Positions 27,438 through 37,412 of a stretch of DNA of 64,000 nucleotides are shown in pieces (positions within the stretch are counted from its first letter, which is position 1; the number at the start of each line of letters is the position of its first letter). The notes beneath the pieces were generated by a model, which did no database searches, was not told the DNA's origin, and saw nothing but the letters and a program-made list of their open reading frames with translations. The stretch comes from Shimia sp. (GTDB lineage Bacteria > Pseudomonadota > Alphaproteobacteria > Rhodobacterales > Rhodobacteraceae), in contig NZ_JAKVCW010000010.1 in NCBI RefSeq assembly GCF_022448905.1, positions 117,811 to 181,810 of the forward strand. Direction: 5' to 3'. Made by a program: the position numbers and the translations under genes.

Positions 27438-28219
27438 GAGGCAAAGAACAGGCTGGTCAGAAGGAAGTTGGCTGCCAGGATCATCACCGCGGCGGCTTGT
27501 ACGGAGCTTTTGGTGGCCCGGCCCACGCCCTGGGCGCCACGACCAGAATGCATCCCGGCATAGCAGCCCATCACGGCGGCAATTCCGCCAAACACGGAGC
27601 CCTTCACAAGGCTGGAGACCACGTCATTGACCTGCAGGAAGTCGGCAGTGTTGCGGATATAGGTCGCGGGATTGAAGCCCAGCGTTTCCGTCGCCACCAG
27701 AAACCCGCCATAGATGCCAATGATGTCGCCAATGCCCACCAGCGCAGGCACCACCAGAATGGCAGCCATCACGCGTGGGGCAACAAGGTACTTCATTGGA
27801 TGGGTCGAGAGGGTCACCAGCGCGTCAATCTGCTCGGTCACCTTCATCGTAGCAATCTCGGCGGCAATCGAGCTGGTCACGCGGGCGGCGACCATCAGGC
27901 CCACCAGGACCGGGCCAAGCTCGCGCACCATGCCAATCGCCACAATCTGCGGCACCACGCTTTCCACGGAAAACCGCGAACTGCCGTCATAGATTTGCAA
28001 AGCCAACGCACCACCGGTGAAAATCGCGGTCATGCCCACCACCGGCAGGCTTAACCAGCCGATGTTAAACAGCGCGCTCAAAAACTCGCGGCCGTAAAAC
28101 GGCGGGCGGAAAATATGGCTCAGCGCGCCCCAGACAAACAGCACGACCTCCCCAAAGGAGGTCAGCATGCCAAGCGTGCTACGCCCAATCGCATTGAGGG
28201 GAGCCACAATCAGCTTCAT
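27434..28219 (-). CDS. mlaE: MCE-type ABC permease MlaE, 261 aa
   Basis: Five to six membrane helices and the MlaE signature [20 protein letters not shown] followed by [21 protein letters not shown]. The C-terminus ([18 protein letters not shown]) matches the family. Together with MlaF it moves phospholipids between membranes. It lies between alr and mlaF with four-base overlaps on both sides, an arrangement seen in other Rhodobacteraceae. Confidence 0.92.
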   Translation of the reverse strand: MKLIVAPLNAIGRSTLGMLTSFGEVVLFVWGALSHIFRPPFYGREFLSALFNIGWLSLPVVGMTAIFTGGALALQIYDGSSRFSVESVVPQIVAIGMVRELGPVLVGLMVAARVTSSIAAEIATMKVTEQIDALVTLSTHPMKYLVAPRVMAAILVVPALVGIGDIIGIYGGFLVATETLGFNPATYIRNTADFLQVNDVVSSLVKGSVFGGIAAVMGCYAGMHSGRGAQGVGRATKSSVQAAAVMILAANFLLTSLFFAS

Positions 28220-29253
28220 GAAGATTTGTACCGGCGCTGATAGCGTTGCCCCATGGAGGTCAGGATTTCATAGCCAATGGTGCCGGCGGCATCGGCAAGC
28301 GTGTCCACCGACTGATGTTGTCCAAGCAGTTCCACCTCACGTGGCGCCTCGGACAGGTCGGTCACGTCGATGCCAATCAGGTCCATGGAAATTCGGCCAA
28401 TCAGCGGGCAGCGATCCTCGCCAGCAAAGGTGGCCACTTTGCCGCTCATCGCCCGCAGGAGACCATCGGCATAACCCGCCGCAATCGTCGCAACCTTGCT
28501 GTCGCGCTCGGCAATCCAAGAATTGCCATAACCCACGCTTTCCCCTTCGGTCACGTCGCGCACCTGAATCACCGGAATACGCAGGCTGGCCACGGGCGTG
28601 GCATCCACAAACGGCATGCCGCCATATAGCCCCACACCAGGGCGGGTCAGGTCGAAGTGATAGTCATCCCCCAGAAGGATACCACCTGTCGCGGCCAGCG
28701 AGCGCGGAATGTCCAGCCCATCCGTCATCTCCTTGAACGCCGCCAGTTGTTGCGGGTTCATCGGATGCTCCGGCTCATCGGCGCAGGCCAAGTGCGACAT
28801 GATTAGGGTCGGCCCGCGCTGCAACACCAGTTCTTTCACCGCTTCCCATTCTGGGGCTTCAAGGCCAAGCCGGTTCATGCCGGTGTCCAGCTGAATGCCA
28901 AAGGGATGTGCCGGCAGCGCTTCAACATGACGCACAATCTGATCCACCGAGTTCAACATCGGGGTGAGATGCATGTCACTGATCATATCGGTGTCGCCGC
29001 GCATATGACCGCCAAAGATGTTGATCTCCGGATCCGGTCCCACCGCTTGGCGCAGGCTGGCACCTTCTTCGGCGGCGGCGACAAAAAAGCGGGTCACACC
29101 AGCGCGCATCAGCGCCCGCGCCACTCGGTCCGCGCCAAGTCCGTATCCGTCGGCTTTCACCACCGCGGCGGTGGTCACTTCCGTCTGTGCATCCAGCGCC
29201 CGCCAATTGCTGATCAGGGCGTCGAGGTCGATTGTCAAAGTTGCAGTAGCCAT
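28216..29253 (-). CDS. alr: Alanine racemase, 345 aa
   Basis: PLP enzyme that makes D-alanine for peptidoglycan. The PLP lysine lies in [17 protein letters not shown], the C-terminal domain holds the catalytic tyrosine in [11 protein letters not shown], and AAGYADGL and [11 protein letters not shown] are conserved. I chose the ATG at 29253 (MATATLTID); an in-frame start at 29370 would add 39 residues and run through a dispersed repeat. First of the alr-mlaE-mlaF operon. Confidence 0.93.
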   Translation of the reverse strand: MATATLTIDLDALISNWRALDAQTEVTTAAVVKADGYGLGADRVARALMRAGVTRFFVAAAEEGASLRQAVGPDPEINIFGGHMRGDTDMISDMHLTPMLNSVDQIVRHVEALPAHPFGIQLDTGMNRLGLEAPEWEAVKELVLQRGPTLIMSHLACADEPEHPMNPQQLAAFKEMTDGLDIPRSLAATGGILLGDDYHFDLTRPGVGLYGGMPFVDATPVASLRIPVIQVRDVTEGESVGYGNSWIAERDSKVATIAAGYADGLLRAMSGKVATFAGEDRCPLIGRISMDLIGIDVTDLSEAPREVELLGQHQSVDTLADAAGTIGYEILTSMGQRYQRRYKSS

Positions 29254-29355
29254 GACGGTGTTTGTTGACGTCTGACCCCGCGAGGTCAAGGCCAAAGGCG
29301 GTGCGTTTTTCCCCGTTGCTGCGAACTGTGGCTTAACAATTGCTGCTTGCGGCGC

Positions 29356-29421
29356 GTCGGAAATACGCACCTCCGCAAAACAGTCGGAAAACCGACAGAA
29401 TACCGACGTGCAAATCGCCGC
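29356..29421. repeat. Copy 1 of a dispersed ~64-bp repeat (alr-dnaB intergenic)
   Basis: GTCGGAAATACGCACCTCCG, then CAAAACAGTCGG, then ACCGACAGAATACCGACGTG and AAATCGCCGC. The same order of words, with a handful of mismatches, is found at 49355-49418 on the other strand. The core contains two ACCGAC units separated by AGAAT, plus a CAGTCGG that can pair with ACCGAC. It lies upstream of alr and downstream of dnaB. Confidence 0.7.
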
Positions 29422-29468
29422 TAAAACCGCAGGTTAAAGCGGCGATTCGAGGGGGAGGGACAGGGCGC

Positions 29469-30959
29469 TTAGAACTCGTCTCCGCCGCCGTCCTGTTGCC
29501 AGGGCTGAACAAGGTTGCCAAAGCGGGTGTACTGCCCTTCAAACGACAGTTCCACCGTCCCAATAGGGCCGTGACGCTGCTTACCCAGGATCACCTCGGC
29601 TTTGCCGTGCAACCGCTCCATACGTTCCTGCCAGGCCGCCATCTCGTCCAGCCGGTCATCGGACGGCTTTTCCCGCTCCACATAGTACTCTTCGCGGAAC
29701 ACAAACATCACCACGTCGGCATCCTGCTCAATCGAGCCAGATTCCCGCAAGTCACTGAGCTGAGGGCGTTTATCGTCCCGGCTCTCCACCGTACGCGACA
29801 GCTGGGACAGGCCAATCACCGGAATGTTGAGTTCCTTGGCAATTGCCTTCATGCCCATAGAAATCTCACCAATTTCCTGCACCCGGTTGTCCGCCGTACC
29901 ACGACACAGCTGCAAATAGTCGATGATCAGCAGGTCCAGACCATGGGTCCGTTTCAGGCGTCGCGCCCGTGCCGCGAGCTGCGCAATCGGCAGGGCAGGG
30001 GTGTCATCGATGTAGAGCGGACAGGCCTCAAGGTCTTTTGCCGCTTGCACAAATCGGCGGAACTCCTCCTCGGTCATGTCCCCTTTACGGATCTGCTCAG
30101 ACGGGATCTCCGCCGCCTCAGACAAGATACGTGCCGCAAGCTGTTCGGCTGACATTTCGAGGCTACAGAAGGCCACCACGCCACCTTCAACAGCGCCCTC
30201 GCTGCCGTCCGGTTTTATGCCTTTTTTATAAGCCTTTGCGACGTTAAACGCGAGGTTTGTGGCCAGCGAAGTTTTGCCCATCGAGGGGCGTCCGGCGAGG
30301 ATCAAAAGGTCCGATGGGTGCAGGCCGCCAAGCTTCTTGTCGAGGTCAATCAGACCGGTGGAAATCCCGGCTAGACCACCGTCTCGCTGGTAAGCTGCGT
30401 TGGCCGTATTCACCGCCTCGGTCACCGCCTTCAGGAAGGACACATAGCCCCGCTCTGCAGAACCTTGTTCCGACAGCTTATAGAGCGCCTGTTCGGCCTC
30501 CACGATCTGCTCTTTTGGCTCCAGCTTGATGTCCGCTTTCTTGGCCTTGGACGCGATGTTGTTGCCCAGATCAATCAACTCACGGCGCATCGCCATATCA
30601 TAGATCATCTGCGCGTAATCCGCTGCGGCAAAAGAAGAAATTGCCGATCCGGCCAGTCGGACCAGATAGGCCGGGCCGCCCAATTCGATCAGGCCAGGGT
30701 CGTCTTCTAGGAAGGCTTTAAGAGTAACCGGTGACGCCAGATTGTTCTTCGCAATCCGGGCTGCCGCAATCTCGTAAATGCGCGAATGCACAGGCTCGTA
30801 GAAATGCGACGAGTTGATCACAGAGGCAACGCGATCAAAAATATCGTTGTTGGTCAGAATCGCCCCCAGAAGCTGTTGCTCAGCCTCGATGGAGTGCGGC
30901 AGCGCCTCAATTTCTGCAGATGCGGTTTCGCCCGAATTGATGCTCGCGATTTCGTTCAT
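29469..30959 (-). CDS. dnaB: Replicative DNA helicase DnaB, 496 aa
   Basis: N-terminal helical domain (SIEAEQQLLGAILTNN) followed by the RecA-like helicase with Walker A GRPSMGKTSLATNLA and Walker B LLIIDYLQL. The arginine-rich loop RTVESRDDKRPQLSDLRESG is typical of DnaB. I use the ATG at 30959, preceded by GGGGACAGAC. Genome context (alr downstream, pyrEC upstream) is common in the group. Confidence 0.96.
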   Translation of the reverse strand: MNEIASINSGETASAEIEALPHSIEAEQQLLGAILTNNDIFDRVASVINSSHFYEPVHSRIYEIAAARIAKNNLASPVTLKAFLEDDPGLIELGGPAYLVRLAGSAISSFAAADYAQMIYDMAMRRELIDLGNNIASKAKKADIKLEPKEQIVEAEQALYKLSEQGSAERGYVSFLKAVTEAVNTANAAYQRDGGLAGISTGLIDLDKKLGGLHPSDLLILAGRPSMGKTSLATNLAFNVAKAYKKGIKPDGSEGAVEGGVVAFCSLEMSAEQLAARILSEAAEIPSEQIRKGDMTEEEFRRFVQAAKDLEACPLYIDDTPALPIAQLAARARRLKRTHGLDLLIIDYLQLCRGTADNRVQEIGEISMGMKAIAKELNIPVIGLSQLSRTVESRDDKRPQLSDLRESGSIEQDADVVMFVFREEYYVEREKPSDDRLDEMAAWQERMERLHGKAEVILGKQRHGPIGTVELSFEGQYTRFGNLVQPWQQDGGGDEF

Positions 30960-31104
30960 GTCTGTCCCCAATTGCCCCACCCGGCTGGTTCTAAACCAGC
31001 GGACTCAAACTGGGCAACTTGTATGTTTTTGTGGATCGCCTGTGGATAACTTCGCCCGCCCCGATATTGTCAGGACGGGCGTGGATGCGTCAACATCTAG
31101 TGGT

Positions 31105-31128
31105 TTTGAGGCGTTTTCACGCCTCAAA
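31105..31128. repeat. Inverted repeat between pyrE and dnaB
   Basis: TTTGAGGCG and CGCCTCAAA are perfectly complementary around a six-base loop. It lies 26-49 bp downstream of the pyrE stop and may end or protect the pyrE transcript; the T-run expected after the hairpin on the minus strand is absent, so the call as terminator is uncertain. Confidence 0.45.
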
Positions 31129-31153
31129 TATGCTCGGAATTCCGCCGAAAATC

Positions 31154-31834
31154 TCAGGAGCCCTTTCGGGCTTCCTGCCATGCGCGTGGGTCCTTCAAGA
31201 AGGTCTCCACTTCGTTCAGCGTCTCTTCGGAGAAGACACCTTGCGCTTTGGCTTCTGCCAGCACGTCCCACCAGGTACAGAGATAGTGCAGCGCCACGCC
31301 GTGATCGCCCAATGTCTTCTCGGTTTCCGGGAAGATGTCATAGTAAAAAATCACTGCCGTGTTGCCACAGGTTGCGCCGGTCTCACGGATCGCATCGACA
31401 AAGGACAGTTTGGAGCCGCCATCGGTCGTCAGATCTTCCACCAATAGCACGCGCTCGCCTTCGCTCATCGCGCCTTCGATACGCGCGTTTTTGCCGTAAC
31501 CCTTTGGTTTTTTGCGCACATACGTCATCGGCAGCGCCATGCGCTCTGCTACCAATGCGGCAAACGGAATGCCTGCGGTTTCACCGCCAGCGATGTTGTC
31601 AAACGCCTCAAAACCGGCCTCCCGCATCACGGTGACGGTCATGAAATCCATCAAGGTCGCACGGATGCGCGGGAAGGAGATCAGTTTGCGGCAGTCAATG
31701 TAGCTTGGGCTCGGGAGCCCAGAGGCCAGCGTATAGGGCTCATCGGTGTTGAAGTTCACCGCACCAATTTCCAGCAGCATGCGGGCTGTTAGGCGGGCGA
31801 TTTCTTCTTTTGGCGGAAAGGCAGTTGGGATCAT
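31154..31834 (-). CDS. pyrE: Orotate phosphoribosyltransferase, 226 aa
   Basis: Pyrimidine synthesis: orotate plus PRPP to OMP. The PRPP-binding loop reads [14 protein letters not shown], and [19 protein letters not shown] matches the catalytic loop. Start ATG 31834. It follows pyrC by 28 bp on the same strand, so pyrC-pyrE are probably one transcript. Confidence 0.94.
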   Translation of the reverse strand: MIPTAFPPKEEIARLTARMLLEIGAVNFNTDEPYTLASGLPSPSYIDCRKLISFPRIRATLMDFMTVTVMREAGFEAFDNIAGGETAGIPFAALVAERMALPMTYVRKKPKGYGKNARIEGAMSEGERVLLVEDLTTDGGSKLSFVDAIRETGATCGNTAVIFYYDIFPETEKTLGDHGVALHYLCTWWDVLAEAKAQGVFSEETLNEVETFLKDPRAWQEARKGS

Positions 31835-31861
31835 TTGGGCATCCTTTGGCAGCGGGATTTC

Positions 31862-32905
31862 TTAGTCAGCAACGGTCCAGAACACGTCATAGCCCGGATC
31901 AAACACGGTGACCGGCCCATTGGCGCTCTCGATTTTGTCAGGGAAGACAGTTGCTTGGTCATTCTTCACAAGCGTGATGGTCTCTTGGTTCACCGGTAGG
32001 CCATAGAAGTTTGGACCGTTGCGGCACGCAAAGCCTTCCAGCTTGTCGAGCGCACCATCTTCTTCAAACACATGCGCCAAAAGCGCCATGGTGTTGGTGG
32101 CGGTGAAACACCCGGCACAGCCGCAAGCACTTTCTTTGTCACCATCCAGGTGCGGCGCGCTGTCGGTTCCGAGGAAGAACCGCGCATCACCGGAAGTTGC
32201 TGCCGCGCGCAGTGCCAAACGGTGCTCTTCGCGCTTGGCCACAGGCAGGCAGTAGTAGTGCGGTTTGATCCCGCCCACGAGGATGTGGTTGCGGTTGATG
32301 ATTAGGTGGTGCGTGGTGATTGTTGCGCCCAGATCGGTCGCATGGTCCTGCACATACGCAACACCGTCTTTGGTTGTGATATGCTCCATAATCACGCGCA
32401 GACCCGGAGCCGCCTTGCGGATTGGATCGAGCACCTTGTCGATGAACACCGCCTCGCGGTCAAAAATATCGACGTCATGATGGGTGACTTCCCCATGCAC
32501 ACAGAGCGGCAGGCCAATCTCGGACATTTTTTCCAGCGAGGCGCGCACGTTTTTGAAATCTGACACGCCGCTGGCGGAGTTGGTGGTCGCGCCGGCAGGG
32601 TAGAGTTTGACCGCTTTGATCAGACCGGTTGCATGTGCTGCCGCAATATCTTCTGGGTCGCTGTCCTCGGTCAGGTACAGCGTCATCAGCGGCTCAAAGC
32701 TCATGCCATCTGGCAGAGCATCCATAATGCGGTCTTTGTAGGCTGCGGCCTGCGCACCGGTCACAACCGGCGGTACCAGATTGGGCATAATGATCGCACG
32801 GGCAAAGTGGCGTGCGGTTTCTGGCAGAACAGCTTGCAGCATAGCGCCATCGCGCAGATGCAGATGCCAGTCATCGGGGCGGGCAATTGTCAGATTTTGG
32901 GTCAT
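31862..32905 (-). CDS. pyrC: Dihydroorotase (PyrC, E. coli type), 347 aa
   Basis: Zinc amidohydrolase of pyrimidine synthesis. N-terminal metal site in [12 protein letters not shown], the carboxylated lysine in [28 protein letters not shown] and TDSAPH near the C-terminus ([20 protein letters not shown]). Length and motifs fit the homodimeric class II enzyme. ATG 32905; pyrE follows. Confidence 0.95.
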   Translation of the reverse strand: MTQNLTIARPDDWHLHLRDGAMLQAVLPETARHFARAIIMPNLVPPVVTGAQAAAYKDRIMDALPDGMSFEPLMTLYLTEDSDPEDIAAAHATGLIKAVKLYPAGATTNSASGVSDFKNVRASLEKMSEIGLPLCVHGEVTHHDVDIFDREAVFIDKVLDPIRKAAPGLRVIMEHITTKDGVAYVQDHATDLGATITTHHLIINRNHILVGGIKPHYYCLPVAKREEHRLALRAAATSGDARFFLGTDSAPHLDGDKESACGCAGCFTATNTMALLAHVFEEDGALDKLEGFACRNGPNFYGLPVNQETITLVKNDQATVFPDKIESANGPVTVFDPGYDVFWTVAD

Positions 32906-32977
32906 AGGCGCGGCTTACACAAAGCCGCGTCCAGTGGCTAGTCTTTGTGCGCAAAACTTAGTAGTTTTGCGCCGGTT

Positions 32978-33922
32978 TTAGCTCGCCAACCTGCCTTGAT
33001 CGGCATCCTGTACCAACGCGTTCAAGTGGCGCAGGTATCGCGGCTCTTTCAAGCGCCGCGCGACGTTTGCGCAGAGCAAGGCGGTGACAAACGGACGTTT
33101 CTTTTGTGACACCTTTCGCAATAGGCGGTTCAGATACGGCACATGGGCTCGCCGCGCTCGGTAAAGTTTGTAAAAGGCTGCCCGGCTCAAGGTTCCAGCC
33201 CCCGCTTTCACCAACACCCGGTACAAAATTTGCATCTCCAACAGGTCTTCCTCTGGAACGGCGCCCAAATGTGGCGTTGGTAGCAACACCGTATTTTCAC
33301 GTGCAAAAAGAGCGGCATGAACGGCGTCCATGGCTTGGGTGGGGTCGTAAATCACAAAACAGCGGTCCGACGCGGCTGCCATATCAGGTGCGAAGCCATA
33401 CTGCCCGTCAAAAGCAATCTTGCGTGCGCGTGGAAAGCGTTTGTCCCATCCTGCAAGCCGGGGTGACAGCGTGGCTTGCGGGCGGACAGCAACCACTTGC
33501 GCATCCGACGCGACAATCGAAAATGCCGCCGCCGCATAGCCACAAGACCCTGCGCCGTAAAACACCACTTCGTCAAACTCATCAAAGAAGCCGTCATCTG
33601 ACAGGCGATCAAAATAGGCAATCACCTCCGGATCGCGGAACCATGTGTCGCCGTCACTCAGGATGCATAGATGAGACCAGCCCAACTCGCGCACCAATTC
33701 CCACCCCAATGGATGGCCTGTGTCGTCGCGTTTCTGAATGCTATCAATGGTTTCAAAGGTGACCAGCAGCACGGGTTTGTCTTCCACCAGGGTCGCCCAG
33801 TGGCGTTTTCCAAGGGGCAGAAAATGCCCGTTGGCGTCTGCAACTTGCTCCAATTGCGTCAGCCATTGATCCCGTGACAATCCAAGCATCGGCGTATCAA
33901 AGCCGTTTGCGGTGTCCTGCAT
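32978..33922 (-). CDS. Conserved-looking protein with possible alpha/beta-hydrolase nucleophile, 314 aa
   Basis: I do not recognise a firm family. Homologues in Rhodobacteraceae are, as I recall, sometimes labelled phosphoadenosine phosphosulfate reductase-like, but none of the PAPS reductase motifs (CC, CxxC, KRT) are visible. VVFYGAGSCGYAAAAFSI resembles a nucleophile elbow (GxSxG-like, with Ser in GAGSCGYA), and DPTQAMDAVHAALF and LPTPHLGAVPEEDLLEM could give later catalytic residues. The last 90 residues are basic and helical (LLRKVSQKKRPFVTALLCAN). It is just upstream of pyrC on the same strand, with 72 bp between. Confidence 0.6.
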   Translation of the reverse strand: MQDTANGFDTPMLGLSRDQWLTQLEQVADANGHFLPLGKRHWATLVEDKPVLLVTFETIDSIQKRDDTGHPLGWELVRELGWSHLCILSDGDTWFRDPEVIAYFDRLSDDGFFDEFDEVVFYGAGSCGYAAAAFSIVASDAQVVAVRPQATLSPRLAGWDKRFPRARKIAFDGQYGFAPDMAAASDRCFVIYDPTQAMDAVHAALFARENTVLLPTPHLGAVPEEDLLEMQILYRVLVKAGAGTLSRAAFYKLYRARRAHVPYLNRLLRKVSQKKRPFVTALLCANVARRLKEPRYLRHLNALVQDADQGRLAS

Positions 33923-34128
33923 ATCGATGTTTTTCCTTACGCCCCTGGCCGTTTTGGCCTGATGAGTAGGCCTTGTTTTGCGGCCTTTGGAGACACCCTA
34001 TAGCCCATTTGCGGCGAAAATTGGGAGCGCATTGCGATTTTCTACAACTTTTGTCGTGGGGGGCGGTGCTTGACGCGGCTGGGTCCGCGATGCAGCGTGA
34101 GCGAAGCAGATTCAGCCAAAGGCCCCCC

Positions 34129-35037
34129 ATGCAGGACATTCAAAGCATCGACCACATCCAAAGACTTTTGGCTGCAGAAGGCTATGTGTGTGGTCGGCCT
34201 CTGGCGACCGTTGTTTTTCTGGCGCTGCGGCTTGGGCGTCCGATCTTTCTGGAAGGGGAGGCCGGGGTCGGCAAAACCGAGATTGCAAAAGCGCTTTCGG
34301 CGGCTTTACGGCGCAGCCTGATCCGTTTGCAATGTTACGAAGGTCTGGATGCTTCCAGCGCGGTCTATGAATGGAATTTTGCCGCCCAAATGGTGGCCAT
34401 CCGCACGGCTGAGGCCAGTGGTGGCGCAGATCGGGGTGCACTTCAGGAAGAACTCTTTGGGCCGGACTACCTTGTTGAGCGCCCCCTATTGAAAGCCATG
34501 CGTCCTGATCCCGCAGGAGCTCCGGTGCTTTTGATTGACGAATTAGACCGTACAGATGAGCCTTTTGAAGCTTTCTTGCTTGAGGCACTTAGCGATTTTC
34601 AGGTGACCATCCCGGAAATCGGGACCATCAAAGCGCCTCATCCGCCGATCGTGATTGTGACGTCTAACCGGACCCGTGAAGTGCACGATGCGCTCAAGCG
34701 CAGGTGCCTCTATCATTGGGTCGATTACCCGGATTTTGATCGCGAAATGGCTATCCTGCAGGCGCGTGCACCGGAAGCCGCTGAAAGTTTGAGCCGCGAA
34801 GTGGTGGCGTTCGTGCAACGATTGCGTACCGAAGATCTCTTCAAAAAACCCGGCGTGGCGGAAACAATTGATTGGGCCAAGTGTCTGTTGGCCTTGGATG
34901 TTTTGACGCTCAGCCCGGAGGTGATCGCCGACACGCTGGGGGCGGTGCTCAAGTATCAAGACGACATTGCAAAGCTGCAAGGCTCAGAAGTCAAACGCCT
35001 GCTGGACGAGGCCCGCGCCTCTTTGGAACCTGTCTGA
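34129..35037 (+). CDS. MoxR-family AAA+ ATPase (CoxD-like), 302 aa
   Basis: Walker A FLEGEAGVGKTEIAKAL, Walker B VLLIDELDRTDEPFEAFLLE and the sensor-like IVIVTSNRTREVHDALKRR place it in the MoxR AAA+ group. In carbon monoxide dehydrogenase clusters the matching protein is CoxD, which helps mature the active-site cofactor together with CoxE. I use the ATG at 34129 (CAAAGG upstream); earlier in-frame starts at 33973 and 34090 lack support. A VWA/CoxE gene follows. Confidence 0.85.
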   Translation: MQDIQSIDHIQRLLAAEGYVCGRPLATVVFLALRLGRPIFLEGEAGVGKTEIAKALSAALRRSLIRLQCYEGLDASSAVYEWNFAAQMVAIRTAEASGGADRGALQEELFGPDYLVERPLLKAMRPDPAGAPVLLIDELDRTDEPFEAFLLEALSDFQVTIPEIGTIKAPHPPIVIVTSNRTREVHDALKRRCLYHWVDYPDFDREMAILQARAPEAAESLSREVVAFVQRLRTEDLFKKPGVAETIDWAKCLLALDVLTLSPEVIADTLGAVLKYQDDIAKLQGSEVKRLLDEARASLEPV

Positions 35038-35041
35038 TGCT

Positions 35042-35090
35042 TCATTTGTCCTCAAATATCCAGGGGGGTATGGGGGGCTGCCCCCCCGTT
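35042..35090. repeat. G-rich palindromic intergenic repeat
   Basis: CTCAAATATCCAGGGGGGTA followed by TGGGGGGCTGCCCCCC: a G6/C6 hairpin with a three-base loop, preceded by CTCAAATATC. Elements of this make are common between genes in Rhodobacteraceae. It lies between the MoxR-like and CoxE-like genes. Confidence 0.55.
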
Positions 35091-35097
35091 TTGGTCG

Positions 35098-36354
35098 ATG
35101 GCTGAGTACCTGCCGCTTGAAATCCCGGACGACCCAAAACTGACGCAAAACATCACTTGGTTTGCCCGGGCTTTGCGCAAGGCCGGTTTGCCAATCGGTC
35201 CAGGACGAGTGATCGACGCCATCCGGGCGGTTGAGGCGTCCGGGTTCACCAGCAAGCAGGACTTCTATTGGGCCTTACACGCTTGTTTTGTCTCACGACC
35301 TGAGCATCGCACTGTTTTTTCACAAGTTTTCCGGCTCTATTGGCGCGATCCACGGTATCTGGAACACATGATGTCGATGATGCTGCCTGCCGTGCGAGGT
35401 GTGCAGGAAGAGCGCGCGGGGCAAGCAGGAGAGAAACGTGCTGCAGAAGCCTTGCTCGATGGGGCAAACCAAGACCTTCCTGAGGGTGTGGATCAGGAAA
35501 AGGCAGGCACTGAAATTGAGATAGATGCGTCTTTGACCATGTCGGCTGAGGAGAAACTGCGCACCTTGGACTTTGAGCAAATGAGCACGGAGGAAATTGC
35601 GCAAGCCAAACGAATGCTGTCCCGTCTGACTTTGCCGGTAAAACCGATTGCCTCCCGGCGCACGAAGTCTGATCCCCGAGGGGCCAAAATTGATTGGCGG
35701 AACACCATGCGGCAATACATGCGCCAAGGTGGGGATCTGTCTGGGTTGGCCTGCAAAAGCCAGCGCATCCGGTGGCCAAATCTGGTGGTGATTTGCGACA
35801 TTTCCGGCTCCATGAGCCAATACAGCCGCATGGTACTGCATTTTCTGCATGCGGTTGCCAACCAAAAAGGCGCGGGCTGGGCACGTGTGTATGGCTTCAC
35901 GTTTGGTACGCGGCTCACCAACATCACCCGCCACTTGGCCACCCGTGATGTGGATGCGGCTTTGGCCTCTGCCGGCGCGGAAGCGCAAGATTGGGAGGGC
36001 GGCACGCGGATTGGTGAATGCTTGCACGCGTTTAATCGGGACTGGTCGCGTCGGGTGATGGGGCAGGGGGCGGTTGTGTTGTTGATCACCGACGGTCTGG
36101 ACCGAGGGGCGCCTGAAGAGTTGACCAAAGAAATGCAACGTCTGCACTTATCCGCGCGTCGGTTGATCTGGTTGAACCCGCTTCTCCGCTGGGAGGGGTT
36201 CGCTGCCAAGGCACAAGGTATTCGCGCGATGCTGCCGCATGTCGACAGTTTTCGTGCGGGGCATTCCATTGCCTCGATTGAGGCGCTGGCGGAAGCGCTC
36301 TCTCGCCCCGACGACATCGGCGAGAAGGCGAGACTTTTGCAGGGACTTCAATAA
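35098..36354 (+). CDS. CoxE-like VWA-domain protein, 418 aa
   Basis: C-terminal von Willebrand A domain with the MIDAS start CDISGSMSQYSRM (residues about 235-247) and the later threonine/aspartate metal positions (GGTRIGECLHAFNRD; LLITDGLDRG). The N-terminal half, with FYWALHACFVSRPEHRTVF, matches CoxE proteins, which act with the CoxD ATPase to mature the molybdenum hydroxylase. The ATG at 35098 lies directly after the G-rich repeat with no clear ribosome site. Confidence 0.85.
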   Translation: MAEYLPLEIPDDPKLTQNITWFARALRKAGLPIGPGRVIDAIRAVEASGFTSKQDFYWALHACFVSRPEHRTVFSQVFRLYWRDPRYLEHMMSMMLPAVRGVQEERAGQAGEKRAAEALLDGANQDLPEGVDQEKAGTEIEIDASLTMSAEEKLRTLDFEQMSTEEIAQAKRMLSRLTLPVKPIASRRTKSDPRGAKIDWRNTMRQYMRQGGDLSGLACKSQRIRWPNLVVICDISGSMSQYSRMVLHFLHAVANQKGAGWARVYGFTFGTRLTNITRHLATRDVDAALASAGAEAQDWEGGTRIGECLHAFNRDWSRRVMGQGAVVLLITDGLDRGAPEELTKEMQRLHLSARRLIWLNPLLRWEGFAAKAQGIRAMLPHVDSFRAGHSIASIEALAEALSRPDDIGEKARLLQGLQ

Positions 36355-36443
36355 GATGCGGCGGGCGGAAATGGTGTTTGTCGAACAGTCTCTCTTGCTG
36401 TTTGACCTGTCCACGCCCATGTTTTGCGCTGAGGGAGGATAAC

Positions 36444-37412
36444 ATGAGCCAGATTCTAAAAGGCGCGCCGGAATTGGCGTTGGAGTGGCATCGCGCTGGG
36501 CGCGGAGCTGCGCTGGCAACGGTTGTGCAAACCTGGGGATCCGCGCCGCGCCGTGTTGGGTCGCAAATGGTGGTTTCAGGTGATGGACAGATTGAAGGCT
36601 CGGTTTCGGGCGGCTGCGTCGAAGGGGCGGTCATGGTGGAAGCCATGGACGCGATCGACAGCGGCAAAGGCACTTTGCTTGAATTTGGCGTAAGCGACGG
36701 CGACGCTTTTGCCGTGGGTTTGGCCTGCGGTGGCACGATCAAGGTCCTGCTTGAACCTGTCGGATCGGTAATCTCAGAAGAGGTGCTTTCTGGATTGGTC
36801 GCCGCAAGGGCAGACCGAAAGGCAGTGGCCTATGTAGCGAATGCCGAAAAAGGGGGCGGTATCCTGATCCGGGAAGGGTTCGAAGGCCGCTTCCGTATGG
36901 ACCAATCCGGCGTAGAAGAAGACGGTCGATTTGTGGCTATTCACAATCCGCCGCTGCGCTTGGTTGTTGTTGGGGCCGTTCACATCGCGCAGGCTTTGGT
37001 CCCGATGGCGCGGATTGCGGGATTTGATCCCATTATTGTCGATCCCAGATCGGCCTTCGGCTCAGAAGCGCGTTTTCCGGGGGAAACCATTTTGGATGAA
37101 TGGCCGGACGAAGCGATTCAGAAAATTGGTCTGGATGCACGAACAGCATTGGTTTTGTTGACACATGACCCCAAACTCGACGATCCCGCGCTACACATCG
37201 CATTGAAATCAGACGCGTTTTATGTCGGAGCGCTGGGCAGCACACGCACGCATGCCAAACGGGTGGAGCGTTTGACGGAGGCTGGCTTTTCCAAAGAAGT
37301 CATTGCGCGCGTACACGGCCCAATTGGTCTGGATATCGGGGCGGCGAGCCCGTCGGAAATTGGCGTTTCCATTCTCAGCGAGATCCTATCACTGTTGAGG
37401 AAGGGCGCATGA
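36444..37412 (+). CDS. XdhC/CoxI-family Moco-insertion protein, 322 aa
   Basis: An N-terminal XdhC_CoxI domain (VQTWGSAPRRVGSQM, then SVSGGCVEGAVM) and a C-terminal Rossmann-type XdhC_C domain (LVVVGAVHIAQALVPMARIA; GALGSTRTHAKRVERL). XdhC proteins bind molybdenum cofactor, sulfurate it with help of a cysteine desulfurase, and hand it to xanthine dehydrogenase-type enzymes. The ATG at 36444 has GGGAGGA upstream. It overlaps the next gene by four bases. Confidence 0.88.
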   Translation: MSQILKGAPELALEWHRAGRGAALATVVQTWGSAPRRVGSQMVVSGDGQIEGSVSGGCVEGAVMVEAMDAIDSGKGTLLEFGVSDGDAFAVGLACGGTIKVLLEPVGSVISEEVLSGLVAARADRKAVAYVANAEKGGGILIREGFEGRFRMDQSGVEEDGRFVAIHNPPLRLVVVGAVHIAQALVPMARIAGFDPIIVDPRSAFGSEARFPGETILDEWPDEAIQKIGLDARTALVLLTHDPKLDDPALHIALKSDAFYVGALGSTRTHAKRVERLTEAGFSKEVIARVHGPIGLDIGAASPSEIGVSILSEILSLLRKGA

